NCBI GenBank assembly: GCA_007570785.1
Contig: ML661885.1
Span: forward strand, 33,426,589 to 33,490,588
Direction of reading: 5' to 3'
Source: Antilocapra americana
Taxonomy: Eukaryota; Chordata; Mammalia; Artiodactyla; Antilocapridae
DNA: 64,000 nt
The notes under the pieces are model-generated. The model was not told the origin of the DNA. It saw nothing but the letters and a program-made list of their open reading frames with translations, and did no database searches. Made by a program: the position numbers and the translations under genes. This document shows, in pieces, positions 1 to 12,290 of this stretch (positions are counted from its first letter, which is position 1; every line of letters begins with the position of its first letter).

Positions 1-39
1 AGATTTGGTTTAAAATTTCACTTCACCATTTTCTCATTG

Positions 40-300
40 GGTGTGAACTTGAGCAGGTTACTAAACCCTTTTGAACCTTGGTTTCCTGGGAAATAAATAC
101 TTACCTTTCAGGGTCATGATCTTGAGCAAGTCAAACTCTTTGTTCTTCAGTTTCCTCGTGTGTAAAATGGGATAATAGTAGTATCTATCTCAAACTTCTG
201 TTGTAAGGATTAATATGTTAACTCATGTCTTAGTGTATGAGTTAATATGTATATAAATTGGTTAGAGCATTGCCTGGTATGTGATTCACTGTGAAGCTGT
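40..300 (+). mobile_element. Two adjacent MIR SINE pieces
   Basis: From about 113 the sequence follows the MIR core: cttgagcaagtcaa, then cagtttcctc, aaaatgggataata, and a tail resembling agcattgcctgg. A second, shorter piece with cttgagcaggttact and ttggtttcctgg lies at about 40-112. MIR is an old mammalian tRNA-derived SINE. Confidence 0.7.
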
Positions 301-1260
301 GAGTCTTCATTATCACCAACCACCGTCATCAAGTAAAATGATGGGTCTCATGGACAGGCTAGCTATCATCATCATTATTGTAGTTAGCTTTGGGGAAGAA
401 AATGGTTTTTGTTCCCACCACAGAAAACCAAAATGTGTGGGGCTCTGACAATGTGGAAAAAACTGCTGAGAACATAGGAGATAAGGTTCTTTTCTGAGTG
501 AGTGTTAGGTAGACATTATCTTGGAGCCTTATCTCATCAAAGGTCTCTTCTCTTTACTCATTCCTTCCCAGCTTTCCTAGGTCCTATTCCCATCTTTGTT
601 AAAGCACTTATCCATTAATCCTGCCAAAAAGAAAAATAGGAGTATTTGTGTTCTTTGGAACCCCTGCCACTCCTTGCCAAATCAAAAACCCGGTTGCCAA
701 GGAAGCCTTGCCCCAGGGCTCCCTGGCTTCCCTTTGGCATTCCCATTCCACTGATCTCCACACTGGCAGCAGAAGGAAGCAATGCTCATGGAAGGAGTGT
801 GAAGAGTCAGCAAAAGCTGAACTGAGCTAAAGTATTATTAGAAACAGAAGAATAACCAACAAATTGAGCTTTCAGACAGGAAAATAGAGAACAACGGAGA
901 ATAAGTCCAGGTGGGCACCTCACAGAGCCAGGAGTCTTCGGTCACATTTATTGTGAAGGGGTGCGCCATGGAAAAATGAGCCCCCATGTGTGGACTCCTT
1001 GTTGCTCCCTGTCATTCTGTCTCAGTCTACCCCATCTCTAGGAATTTGAGCAGAGAGCAGCCCCTAGGAGAGGGAGAAAGCAGAAATTGCCTCCCTGGTT
1101 CATTCTGCCCACCCCCGCCTTTTCCCGTGTGCATGCTGGATTGCCAGGGAGCTGGAAGAAGGAGGGCATGAATCAGAACTGGAATACTCCAACTAGAGTT
1201 CAGTCCAAAGCTCCCAGGATGGCAGTCCTGCCCAGGGGCTAGACAGCCACGTGGGAGTCA
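301..1260. other. Spacer without recognised features
   Basis: No gene or repeat family recognised. Open frames of about 60 codons at 648 and 986 show no domain and no splice context. Confidence 0.4.
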
Positions 1261-1265
1261 CATGG

Positions 1266-1475
1266 ACCAAAGTTCAAATCATAGCTCTTCTCTACAACTG
1301 AATGAGCATGCTCAAGTTATTCATTTCTCTAAGCCTTGGGACCCACATCTGAGAGACAGACTTAAAGGCGGTTGCACATATTACATTGTGCCTGAACAAG
1401 CTAAAGTATGGAAAGAATTGCCACAGTGGGCATCACAGGTGCTTAAGAAATGCTAGCTATCATTATTATCATTAA
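1266..1475 (+). mobile_element. Diverged MIR SINE
   Basis: The order tctacaactgaatgag, ctcaagttattcatttctctaagcc and a 3' part ending cacaggtgcttaagaaatgctagc follows the MIR layout. It is strongly diverged and no TSD is visible. Confidence 0.5.
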
Positions 1476-2800
1476 CATTAAAGTCACATATTAACCGCTC
1501 TTCATTGAGTCTCTCCACTGCCATCCCTGAGACAAAATCTTTTTCCTTTTTTCACTCACATCTGCTGGCAGCTTCTTGATTCCCTTCTTGACCCCACTTC
1601 CTCTTTGAATACTGCAACTGATGTTGCTTTAATCTGGTTTTACTTGCCATGTGTGTGTTCACTCTTTGAGATAGTCCCAGGACTCTGAGCTCTCCTTGAG
1701 CCACCCTGATCGGGAGTTAAGGTCGGAGAGGGCTCAAGTCTCAGATCTCATCTCCTGCTCTGATCCCACTGAAATATTTCCCTGCCACATCCAATATGAC
1801 TGAGAAGTCTTATAAACTGCAGATGCATTCATGAGAAGGGAAACAATCCCTCCCGGTAGAATGATCTTTGGGAGGGAAGGTGGAACAGAGACTGGGTTAT
1901 ACAAAAGGGAAAAATCTTGCTGTCAGTAGGTTCTTATGGGCAGTTATTTTGGTTTCTGGGTTTCAAACTGCTGTGCAAAGTCAGCTACTGACACTTTGGG
2001 TTGCTGTTTGTTGATGCAAAAAGATCATAAGCCAGTCCGAGGTTCCCCAAATCCTCCTCCATAGGATTGTTTCAAGGAAAAATAAAGAGAAAAAGTGGTA
2101 TCTTCTCTCTCTGAAGCTTTGATAGTCTCTACAGTTATCATTCTGAAAAGCACTCTGATCCAGTATTTCACAAAGAAGCATGTAAAAATAATCTTCTGTG
2201 AACTCCTGGGGGTATGGCATTAGATGCTACATGGAAATGTTGGCTCAAAGGAACTGAGCTTCAGAATGAACAGAGCCTGTTGGATGGTTGTAGACATAGG
2301 GTGTTCCCACATGTCAGAATGAGGGGAAGGTGGTTCATTCCCTTAATTGGCATGCAAAGAGGGCATCAAGATACTTACAGACTGACTCTTCAGTCCCAGG
2401 GTTCCAAGCCTTACAAATCTAGCTGGTGTCTTTGGTAGAGAATTTTTCAGCTTTGAAAAGCAGCAGAGGAAGAGTTTTTACTCAGTGCGAGGACTCAGTA
2501 TTTGAAGGCTGATTAAACGAATACCTAGGTGATACTGTGTGTTTAAGATACCTTCCTTTCTTTGTTTCTGAACCCATTTTCAAGCAATGCTATCTGAGAA
2601 TTTATTGAAATGACTCAGGATATAATTATTTCTGTCTTCTTGGCCTGACCTGAGGGATTTGTTCTTTTCCATCTCCTATGTCTAATGAATTCTTGTCACT
2701 AAATTCAATTTCTGGAATAATCTAGTTGACAATCATCTATAAAGTTTAGTGTGTCCTGGACATATCTAGTTAAAGACTCATAGCTGAATTCCTATTTGCT
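1476..2800. other. Spacer without recognised features
   Basis: Mixed-composition DNA with no recognised repeat and no coding signal on either strand. Confidence 0.4.
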
Positions 2801-2818
2801 GTGTTGCACAGCAGAGCT

Positions 2819-2853
2819 GAGATCTGTATGCCCACAGATCTCATACAGATCTC
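2819..2853. repeat. Inverted repeat with alternative pairings
   Basis: An 11-base arm (gagatctgtat, 2819-2829) pairs perfectly with 2843-2853. A middle copy, acagatctc at 2834-2842, can pair with the left arm instead. Two mutually exclusive hairpins are therefore possible. Confidence 0.85.
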
Positions 2854-2974
2854 TTTATAAGGTATTCTATCCTTTTAAAGACAATTTCTTGTCCCACTTA
2901 AGCACCTTAACTTTGGTGATTAAGCTAAGGACCATCTACTTTTTTCTTGTCCCTCCCCTAACAAGGGGGGCCAA

Positions 2975-3200
2975 TTCATCCATTCATTCACTCAACAAAT
3001 ATTTATTGAACATCTGCTGTGTGATAGGAACTCTTCTGGATACTGGGGATGGAGTAGGGAACAAAACCCAAGTTAATGCTCTCATGAAATTATATTCTAC
3101 TAGAAGGCAAAAGACCAATAAGCCAATGACTATGTTATTAATGCTGGTGGAGATAGTGCTATGATGAAAAACAAAGCAGGCTATTTAGCAGAAGACGTGT
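2975..3200 (-). mobile_element. LINE L2 3' end, reverse strand
   Basis: Begins with cattcattcactcaacaaat and tttattgaacatctgctgtg, then a tactggggatg block and attctactagaagg. This is the typical reverse complement of an L2 3' end. Confidence 0.7.
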
Positions 3201-3479
3201 TTGGAAAGCAAACTACTTGGCTAGAGAGAAAGTAAAGTTTTAACACTTTAGATATCGTTCATTCTGTACAGTTTACCCCCTTGAAGGCCTCAGGACTCTC
3301 AAATGATGTCAGTGACACTCAGCAAAAAATATACACCTTTATGCAGACATAGAGATATGTGTACCTGCCATAAAGAGGGAACCATGTATCAAGGTCAGGT
3401 TCCACTGCCCCATGAACAGCAGCACTTACATCAGAGATGAGCTGGGCATACATAGGCTGGTGGTGCTGAACTTGACACG

Positions 3480-3909
3480 TTAAATTTATTTCTTCTTTTT
3501 TTTGGCTTTAATTCTGCATTTTAAAACTCACTAACTATATGCACATCATCGTACAGCAGCTCCCTAGAATTATTTCATCTTGCATCACTGAAACACTACA
3601 TCCATCAACAGCAATTCCCTGATTCCCCCTCCCAACAGTCCCTGGCCACCAATCACCATTCTGCTTTCTGTTCCTATGGGTTTATGGTGGATACTTCATA
3701 GAAGTAGAATTATAGAACATTTGTCCTTTTGTGACTGGCTTATTTCACTTAGCATAACGTTCTCAAATTTCATCTGTGTTGTAGCATGTGGCAGGATTTT
3801 CTTTTTTAAGCCTGAATAACATTCAGCAAATTCACACACACATGCAAATATATTTTATTTTCATTGTATATATAATGTACATATTTTATTGTATATAAAT
3901 ATCTATATA

Positions 3910-3969
<60 letters not shown>

Positions 3970-4130
3970 CACATTTTCTTTATCCATTCATTCATCAGTG
4001 GACATTTAGGTGACTTCTACATTCACATGGTGGATCCAAATTTGGATTTGTGGATTGTGCTGCAGTGAGCACGAGTAACCAAATATCTCTTTGGCATCTT
4101 TTTGAAACTTTTTTGGGGACCAATTTAGCC
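3480..4130 (-). mobile_element. Old L1 3' end, reverse strand, split by a microsatellite
   Basis: Blocks such as cctggccaccaatcaccatt, cttatttcacttagcataac, ctttatccattcattcatca and gtggacatttaggtgac are the usual reverse-strand L1 3' sequence in the usual order. The TA/CA microsatellite at about 3911-3969 sits in the middle. Confidence 0.7.
3911..3969. repeat. Compound (TG)n(TA)n(CA)n microsatellite
   Basis: TGTGTGTA leads into about 17 TA units, then about nine CA units. TG followed by CA across a TA core is self-complementary and can form a hairpin. Confidence 0.95.
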
Positions 4131-4254
4131 ATTCTTGAACCACTATATGATGTGTTGCCCCTGAATGAAATGCATGGATCACTTTTTTCCAGCCCGCATG
4201 CATCAAGTACCAGCGATCTTCCAGGCTCTGGAGACACAGAGGAGAACAGTAATA

Positions 4255-4415
4255 CAAGCTGACACTTCTGTGATGCTGCACACCCTTTTAAGAACCTTGG
4301 GAGGTAGGTAAAATTATTGTCACTCAGAGAGAATTCAGAGGCACACCGTTAACTGGCAAAAAGAGAAACGGGTTTAGTCTCAGGCAGTTTGCCCCCAGAG
4401 ACTGTGCTTATAACC
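4255..4415 (-). mobile_element. Diverged MIR-like SINE, reverse strand
   Basis: Order resembles a reverse-strand MIR: gctgacacttctgtgatgct, ttgggaggtaggtaaaatta, then a cagaggcacac block. Weakly conserved. Confidence 0.45.
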
Positions 4416-4754
4416 CTCACCCTGAAAAAATCTCATCTTTGCCCTTCAAGTGTTCAGAGTATGGCAGGACTGGGCTGACAGACAAGGAAATGACTATATT
4501 CAACCATGCAGGAACTGCAGTTGTGTAGATGCTCAAACAATTTGCTTTGGAAATAAGGCGCAGAAAGCACTGAATTCTTTGAAGTTGGGCAGGATTCTTC
4601 TAGGGACAGAGAGGTTTAGGTTAAATCCTGACAGGTGAGCAGGAGAAACAAATCAACACAAGCGCACTTAAGGCCCCTTCCAGGTAAAATAAAATCTAGG
4701 TGTGTTTTTTCACATCTGTTTTGTGCATATACCTGTATTCAATCCCTGCTGTTC

Positions 4755-4950
4755 AATTTGTGTGCTGGACTTGACTCTAAGTATTCTATGTATTATCTTA
4801 TTAATCCCAACCCTTGTCACTGAAGTATAATAATCTTCATTTTACAGGTGAGGAAACAAGTTCAGAGAAGTGAAGTATGGTGCCAAAGAACATCCAGCGA
4901 AAGTCAAGTTCAGTGTGTTGGACTTAAGCTGGTTCTCTTGACACTGCAAA
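4755..4950 (-). mobile_element. MIR SINE, reverse strand
   Basis: Carries ctaagtattctatgtattat, ttaatccca, then cattttacaggtgaggaaac and ttcagagaagtgaag, the reverse-strand MIR signature. Confidence 0.7.
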
Positions 4951-6570
4951 ATAAAAGGGAGGACAGATGAGGTAGAAGTCAGCTCTTCACCCCGGGAGAC
5001 CCCTGAGGGTGCAATTGCCCAAGCAAAGGTGTGGTGTGAGCTGGTCCAACTTGGTCCACTGACTGATAAGCCTGCCTGGAGTACACAGCAGAAAAGGAAA
5101 GGTTAAGAACAAGGGCAAGATAGCAAGCTCTTTCTTTAAAGAGAAGAAAGCTCGGCCTCTCCCTCCCCCAGCCTGGCACTCAGGCCGGTGGTTGGAGCGG
5201 GTGTTTGGTTGCCTCGCAGCCACTGTTCTCCCTGGTCTAAGGTTGCAGCGCAAGGCTCCGTTCACCTGACACTATTGAAAAGTGGAGGGAGTGAAACAGT
5301 GGCTTATCACAGGGTAGCGGAGGTCTCTGTTTCCTGCTGCGTTCTGCCGTGCACTTGGCATTCTGAAAGCACTTGTAGACAGACTGCCAAAATACCAGCT
5401 TTTTTTTTTTTTTTTTCCAAATCCAAGGTAGGGTCAGATTTTCTCTCCATTCACCCTCCTCCCCCTCTCCCAAGGTGGTAATCACATCACAGGGAAACCT
5501 GAGCTCATAGTTGGGTTTTTTTTGGCCGCCTGTTCCTATTTGCCTGGAAAATGCATTTGCTGGAGAAGAGTCCAGGAGGAACTGCCTTCTCATTTATTGC
5601 TCTTTCCCTGTGAAGTTTTCTTTTCTGAGAATCCTATTGTGTCAGAACTAGGGTGGGATTTAGTTCTTGTTCTGAAGGGATTGAGTTTTGGTAATGAGAT
5701 TAATAAAGGGTATATTCTGGTCTTTCAAGCACTGTGATGTGGCAACTTACTAAGGAGAACAGAGAAAAAGGGATGAACCTGCTTTGCTGTTCCTGCAGAC
5801 CTTTAAATGCTGCCCTGATGCCCTGATGGGCAGACCCAGGTTGGAGGCTGTCTCATAGGTCCTCTCCGGAACTCTGTAGCACAGTCTTAATTTCCTCATT
5901 CCCTCCCACACATCAAGGCAAAATGCCTTCGACAAGGGGATGGGAAGAGGAATGAGTGTGTTTTGTCTTCAGTTCAAACATCCTTAGTGATACAGGTTCT
6001 CCGTAAATGTGTGTTAAGTGAGTGAGTTGGGATTTAGAAAAGAGTGGGTCATGGTGGAAATGGGGGCAACAATCGCAGGGAGCGAGGAAGAAAAGGGTGG
6101 TCCATAGCGGGAAGACAGAGCTGGTGTTCTAACCTCCTATGCTTTCTCTACCATCAGAATGCTTTACAGTGCTGGCAGGAGAAAGCCAAATATGTTCAAT
6201 ATGTTCACATAGAAGGGGACTTTTCTCTGTGAAAAAAAAAGTTGGGGAGTATTTTTAATAGAACTTATATCTGTTTTTACTTTGAGTTTGAAGAGCGACT
6301 CACACCCAATGACATTTTCTCTTTTGTGAAACAATCATGTAATTAAGCACTAGTTACCAATGGCCCCAGGATGGGTTTCTTTTTGTAATTACCCCAAAGG
6401 GTTTGAAGGCAAAGGGTTTTTTGTTTCTTTTTAAAAATCATTTCTCAAGTCCAGAAACTATATTTTGGTAGACATGGAAGAAATGATAGTTTTGATAAAT
6501 ATACAAGAAGATGAAACAAGGATTACCTTTATTTTAATTATGAAAATAATCCAATTGTTTTGTGTATGAT
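4951..6570. other. Spacer with one long T tract
   Basis: A run of about 18 T lies near 5400. Several open frames of 60-118 codons occur at 4979-5600 on both strands but overlap each other, contain low-complexity runs and resemble no protein I know. No repeat family recognised. Confidence 0.4.
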
Positions 6571-6571
6571 T

Positions 6572-7175
6572 TTTAAAAACCACTTTATTGATATATAATT
6601 TGCAGTCCATAAAATTCTCTCTTTATGTAAACAATTCAGTGGATTTTAGTTTACTTACAGAGTCTCTACTATCACCATAGTGTAAGTTTTTAACATTTTC
6701 ATTCCCCTAAGCAAAAACTCTGTACCCAGCAACACTCTTCATTCCTTTCAGCCCCCAGCCCTAGGCAACCACTATCCTATCAGCTTGTCTTTGGGCTTCC
6801 CTGGTGGTTCAGAGGTTAAAGCATCTATCTGCAATGCAGGAGACACAGGTTCAATCCCTGGGTCAGGAAGATTCCCTGGAGCAGGTAATAGCAACCCACT
6901 CCAGTATTCTTGCCTGGAGAACCCCATGGAGAGAGGAGCCTGGTAGGCTACTACAGTCCACTGGGTCACAAAAAGTTGGACCTTTCACTTTCACTTTTGC
7001 CACCTTTGGACTTTTCATAGAAGTGGAATTATCTAATATGTGGTCTTTCATGTGGCTTCTTTCACTTTGCATAAGGTTTTCAAGGTTCATCTGAACAGTG
7101 TTGTAGCTGGTATCAGTACCTCATTCCTTTTTATGGCTGAATAATGTTATGCTGTGTGGCTACACCACATTAATT
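6572..7175 (-). mobile_element. L1 3' end, reverse strand, interrupted by a SINE
   Basis: Left part: aaccactttattgatatata, aacaattcagtggattttag and ccctaggcaaccactatcct. Right part: gtggcttctttcactttgca and tttatggctgaataatg. These are consecutive L1 3' blocks split by the Bov-tA at 6793-6996. Confidence 0.75.
6793..6996 (+). mobile_element. Bov-tA SINE
   Basis: Complete ruminant tRNA-Glu/BovA SINE. It starts gggcttccctggtggttcag with recognisable A and B box regions, continues through tattcttgcctggagaaccc, and ends near ttcactttcactttt. It is inserted within an L1. Confidence 0.93.
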
Positions 7176-7194
7176 AATTTGTTTTTACTTTTAA

Positions 7195-7630
7195 AAATGA
7201 TTTATTAAAAAAATTATATTGGAATGTAGTTGATTTACAACATTGTCTTATTTTCAGGTGTATAGCAAAGTGATTTAGTTTGTTATACATATACAGGTAT
7301 CTGGGCTTCCTAGGTAGCTCAATGGTAAAGAATCTGCCTGCCAATGCAGGAGACACAGGAGACATGGGTTCAATCCCTAGGTCAGAAAGATCCACTGGAG
7401 GAGGAAATGGCAACCAAGTCCAGTATTCTTGCCTGGGAAATCTGATAGAGGAGCTTGGCTGGCTACAGTCTATGGGGTCGCAAAAAGACAGACACAACTA
7501 AGCATGCTTGCACATACAGGTATCTATTCTTTTCCAGATTCTTTAACCATATAGGTTATTACAGAGTGCTGAGGACAGTTCCCTGTGCTATATGTAGGTC
7601 CTTGTTGATTGTCTGAAAATAATCCAATTT
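7195..7630 (-). mobile_element. Ruminant L1 3' end, reverse strand, with nested SINE
   Basis: Left part has aatgtagttgatttacaaca and ttcaggtgtatagcaaagtg. Right part has ccagattctttaaccatata and ttccctgtgctatatgtagg. These are adjacent blocks of the cetartiodactyl L1 3' end, split by the Bov-tA at 7304-7505. Confidence 0.8.
7304..7505 (+). mobile_element. Bov-tA SINE with target-site duplication
   Basis: Starts gggcttcctaggtagctcaa and ends near gacacaactaagca. The flanks repeat acaggtatct (end of the 5' copy about 7303, 3' copy near 7515), marking insertion into the L1. Confidence 0.93.
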
Positions 7631-7859
7631 CTTTTAAATGACAAAATACAAAGTTATAAGCGTTGGGATCATACTTTCTGAATGTGTGAGGTAATTATGT
7701 ACATTCTTAGTGGAGTTGGACTTAACTCCTGACTTCTAATTTACTTGTAGTAGAGTGTTATTTTTCAACCTTTTACTAAGTTGGGGATGAGAATAATTTG
7801 AAACACAGTTGTACCTAAATAGTTCCAAAGAGCGGGGAAAAAGAGATTAAAATGGTGCC

Positions 7860-8170
7860 AGTTCACTGTGTGACATCACTTATATGTGGAACCTACAAAA
7901 TACAACTAGTGAATATAACAAAAAGAAACAGATTCACAGATGCAGAGAACAATCTAGTGGTTGCCAGTGGGGAGGGACTATAAGGGCAGGGGGTTAAGAG
8001 GTTCAAACTATTATGCATAAATAAGCTATAAGGATATATTGTACATTACATGGAATATAACCAGTATTTTATAATAACTATAAGAGGAGTATGACCTTTT
8101 AAAATTTTGAATCACTATATTGTACACTTGTAACTTCTATAATATTGTATATCAACAATAATGTCAAAAA
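7860..8170 (+). mobile_element. L1 3' end, sense
   Basis: Blocks acttatatgtggaacctaca, gattcacagatgcagagaac, tagtggttgccagtggggag and ttgaatcactatattgtaca are the 3' end of an artiodactyl L1, closed by an A-rich tail near 8165. Confidence 0.8.
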
Positions 8171-8379
8171 AAAGAAAAAAGAGAGAAGAATCTGAAAAAG
8201 ACAAAATCAGTGGTGAGACCTTGCTCCACATTGCTCATAATGACTCTTGAGGCTAAGGAAGATGGATTCTACTTGAATAGGTTGAGGTCTAGAGGAACAT
8301 GAACTGGATTCTGAATCCTAGTGGACTTCACTGGATAGCAACACATGCTTAGAAGATTTCCTGGTGAGACCCTGAGACC

Positions 8380-8500
8380 CTAAAAGAGCTCCAGTGGTCA
8401 AGGGCAGTGTCTCTCCTGTTCATAGCTCTATTCAGAACACCTAATAAAGACTTTTTACTCAGTAAATACCCAGTAAATAATTACCAAGGTGGCTGAAGGA
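8380..8500 (+). mobile_element. Possible L2 3' end
   Basis: aagggcagtgtctctcctgt followed by a cctaataaagac and cagtaaat region resembles a diverged L2 3' end. Weak. Confidence 0.35.
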
Positions 8501-9910
8501 AATTAAATGGAAATCTGAGGCTTTATTGGGTTAAGTGCTGATGATTCAGCAGTGGATAAGACAAAGTTCCTACCCCTATGGTACTTCCGTACTCACACAG
8601 CAATGTCGGTTGTCATCACAATAATTCCAAGGAAATATATATTTTTATTGAGAAACTATTTTTCCAGAGTGACTTGTACCAAATCAGTTTGATTCCTTGT
8701 TGATTATCTATAGCATACAGTTAAACATTTCCATTTTCATTCTTATTTAATGAACTTATTTTATTATTTTTACTGAGACCTTTTTTTCCTATGAGAACTT
8801 CGCAGTGAAATTTGATTCCTTGGTTAGTTTTTTTGCCCATATAGAGTATACCAGTTATGACTTAGTCTCTTTGTAATGTTTGGAATTCCTTTTGATTCCT
8901 GTTTTTTAATAAGTCTAACTTTCCCAGGTCAAATTGAAGACCTCACAATGTAGCTGTTGCCAATCTTATTTTATGTTGATTGGTTCTACCATTTGTTATA
9001 AATGAGATAAGAGATCACTAGTTTGTGTTTAGAACTCTTGACATAGTGCAGGATGACTCTACTGTCTGGAATTAGTCTCCCACATTGTAAACACATTTCC
9101 TCTGATCACTTTGCATATTCTGTTCTCTCCGTCAGCAGAACAGAGTGTCACCATGTCCTGTTTCATCTCTAACTTTATCTCCTCCAGTGACACTTGAGGC
9201 ATTGTGAGTTTCAGCCAAATGGACTTCCCACTGAATGTTGCTTTAACTTCTTTGTTCTTTCCAACTTGAGAGGTTTTGCTTACGTAAATTTTACCAAACT
9301 CTTTAGGTCTATGAAGAATGTTTCCGAATCTTCCAATCAAAGGTGAAATTTTTTACTTCTTTGATGGTACAGACATTATGTTATTAGGCTATGTTACATT
9401 ATATATTGTGATATGTATAATACATATACACCATGATATATAATGACCTTGTCTTATTTTCCATAGTTATCTTGAAATTCCTTGAAGGCAGTGTTTGTTC
9501 CTTATTTATAGCTATGTTATCTAGGATTACTTAGAAAACCAAACTGAATCCCTCTTTGAACCCCTATCACAGTAGGCTGGAGGGATAATCAGTCTCATTC
9601 TTGTTGCTTCCCCTCCCATTGTAAGTCCACACTGCTACTATTGAGACAGCTTAATCCAAGCTGGAATGGTCCTTTCATTTTTTGTAGCTGTGTACCATCT
9701 GTACCATATGTGGGGGGTGGAAAACTTAGGCCTGGAGATTCCTGGGCCTAGGTTCCTTGGTAACTCATATAGACAAACCTCTGAGGCCTTGTCAACCCCA
9801 GGAGTACTCCTCTGAGATGGTCCTGGGTCCTCATCCTTTTTTTTTTTCTGTAGGATACACTTCTCTGTTTTACCCATTTAATATAAGCTCTTCTGTAAGT
9901 TTTTCCCAAA
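8501..9910. other. AT-rich spacer with an unassigned 93-codon reverse-strand frame
   Basis: The reverse-strand frame 9059-9340 encodes 93 residues starting MIGRFGNILHRPKEF. I recognise no family, there is no signal peptide or repeat, and it lacks a splice or promoter context. A frame of this size can occur by chance here. Confidence 0.4.
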
Positions 9911-10119
9911 GGGCTTCCCTGGTGGCTCAGTGGTAAAGAATCCACTTGCCAATTCAGGAGATGCAGGTTCGATCCCTGGCCAGTAAGATCCCCTGGAGAA
10001 GGAAATACAGCCAACTCCAATATTCTTGCCTGGAAAGTCTCATGGACAGAGGAGCCTGAAGGGCCACAGTCGGTGGGGTTGCAAGAATCAGACATGACTT
10101 AGTTAGCGACTAATCAACA
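9911..10119 (+). mobile_element. Bov-tA SINE with target-site duplication
   Basis: Starts gggcttccctggtggctcag; body with tattcttgcctggaaagtct. The flanks carry aagtttttcccaaa (ending 9910) and a matching aagttttttccaaa after 10119. Confidence 0.95.
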
Positions 10120-11329
10120 AGTTTTTTCCAAAAGACAAAAAAAAAAAAAATGTCATCTTATTTTAGTGGATTCTGCCTTCTTAGCAAAATTCTCTGCATC
10201 ACAGAATTACTAAGAGCCTTTGCTTGGAATAAAAAGGGGAGGGAAAAACATAAAGAATAAAATATATTAATATTTTAGGGAAAAATCCTTCCACATTGAA
10301 AAGCTGAAAGACTGGCTCAGAGATGTGAACCTGAATAAAAATAATCTGAATCAGGGTCATAGTCAGTTGTTCAGCAAACTTGACTTAGGAGACCAGTCAA
10401 ATCTCAGCCATAGGAAACAGGAGAAAATAAGTATTGGCAGGTGAGCTGCTGGGGATTTGGTTACTAGAAAGAGTTAGAAATATCAACAAGAAGAGAGTAA
10501 GAATCAGAAAGGTTTAGCAAAGAGAGAGGAAGGCACTGGGACTCAGGGTTAGGACACTGGTCTTAAGGAGGACCCATGGGAGCCAGGCGGGACCCCAGTT
10601 CTGGAGAGGTGGGCATTGGATCAGGCGATCACAACAGGGTGTTCAGTAAGGAAAAACACAACTAGGACCAAATCACCAGAAAGGGATTCAAAGGTTAACC
10701 ATTTCCAGAAACAAGGCTGACTTCATGCTGGGTTGCTGAGTCATTGAGCTGGGTGATTATGGTTCCAGAATTTGCCCTCTAAAAGGAGAGAGGAAGATAG
10801 AGGTGAGCTAAGTTTCAGCCGGCTGTAGAAATATGAGTTGCCCAAGGGATGGAGAATGAGGGATGGGAAAGGAATGGAGAGTGAGTCAGGCAGGCCATTA
10901 AACCAGGGTTTCATGAACAGCATTTGAAAAAGACACTGGCATAAAAATTAGTCTTCACACACTTCCCCACACATGGATGCTGTCAACACGTTTAAACATG
11001 TTGACCAAAATAAAAATGGCTTGCTTTTAAAAAATTACCACTTACAGTTCCTTCTCAAAAATCTCCCATTGCCACAATTCCAAGGTAGAGAATGTCTCAT
11101 ATGTTGAAAAATATAGTGACAATATTGTTCTGATAATGACTGTTTAGTGAAGACTCCAGAACGGATAGCACATTTTCTGGGAAGATCAGAGAACACATCA
11201 TGGATGATTGCCAGTCTGTGAACCATTAGTCAGGAAACACTTGTGTCAAGGTAACTCTAAGACCTTCAGTTGGGCAACCACTATAATTGATGCAGTGAAG
11301 GCAGTTGAATGCTATTCAGTGACTTCATA
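10120..11329. other. Spacer without recognised features
   Basis: No coding signal. The A run near 10138 follows the SINE. No repeat family recognised. Confidence 0.4.
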
Positions 11330-12000
11330 AGCAAATATGTCCAATCTCTTTCCACTCTAATCTGTACCACATTCTGCAACCACAAAAAGTTTTCTCAAAC
11401 TATTAAACACATTCTTTCTCTTGCTTCAGAACTTTCCATAGATCCTTAATACATGTGCGAACTAAGTCACTTCAGTCATGTCCAACTCTTTGCAACCCCA
11501 TGGCCTGTAGCCCACCAGGCTCCTCTGTCCATGGGATTCTCCAGACAAGAATACTGGAGCGGGTTGCCGTGCCTTCCTCCAAGGGATCTTCCTGAGCCAG
11601 GGATCAAACCCATGTTTCCTGTGGCTCCTGCATTGCAGGTAGAGTCTTTACTGCTGAGTCACCAGGGGATGCCCAATTCTTAACATGTTCCAAGTCAATT
11701 CCAAAGCCCTCACGAAGATCTCTCCAACTTGAATTCACTCCATCTATTCAGTGTTCTCTCATTGTTCCCAGGCATAGTCTTTCCTTAATCTCTTCTCAGA
11801 ATATGTCAGGCTAATCAAGCAAATCTGCCCTCCACTTCTGATCATGCTGTTCCTGCCACTGGAGTAAACTTCTGTCTTCTTTGGGATAACCAGCTCCTGA
11901 CCTCTTTCAAGATCAAGCACTTGTTTCACTTCCTCCATGAAGCCATTTCCAAGAATTTTCTCTGTTCTTTCAATTCTCAATATTGCAGAAACAAATAGTC
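11330..12000 (+). mobile_element. Diverged L2, interrupted by a SINE
   Basis: Both sides of the SINE resemble the L2 tail region: tctttccactctaatctgta and ttgcttcagaactttccata on the left, aattccaaagccctcacgaa and ttcctccatgaagccatttc on the right. Confidence 0.5.
11455..11675 (-). mobile_element. Bov-tA SINE, reverse strand
   Basis: Reads tgtccaactctttgcaaccc through ggattctccagacaagaata to gagtcaccaggggatgccc. Flanks ttaatacatgt and ttaacatgt are a plausible imperfect TSD. Confidence 0.92.
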
Positions 12001-12021
12001 ATCTACTTACATCAACTCTGG

Positions 12022-12290
12022 AGAAGGAAATGGCCACTCCAGTACTCTTGCCTAGAAAATCGCATGGATGGAGGAGCCTGGTAGGCTGCACTCCATGGGG
12101 TCACTAAGAGTCAGACACGACTAAGCGACTTCACTTTCACTTTTCACTTCCATGCATTGGAGAAGGAAATGGAAACCCACTCTAGTGTTCTTGCCTGGAG
12201 AGTCCCAGGGATGGGGGAGCCTGGTGGGCTGCCTTCTATGGGTTTGCACAGAGTCAGACATGAATGAAGCGACTTAGCAGCAGCAGTGAG
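12022..12290 (+). mobile_element. BOV-A2 SINE, two BovA units
   Basis: Two successive BovA monomers, each starting ggagaaggaaatgg, joined by a ttcacttttcacttccatgc linker and ending acttagcagcagcag. This is the full two-unit structure of the bovid-type BOV-A2 element. Confidence 0.93.

Noticed and set aside
6793..6870. tRNA-Glu-like sequences in the many Bov-tA and CHR heads
   Set aside because: These are SINE heads with decayed A and B boxes attached to SINE bodies, not tRNA genes.
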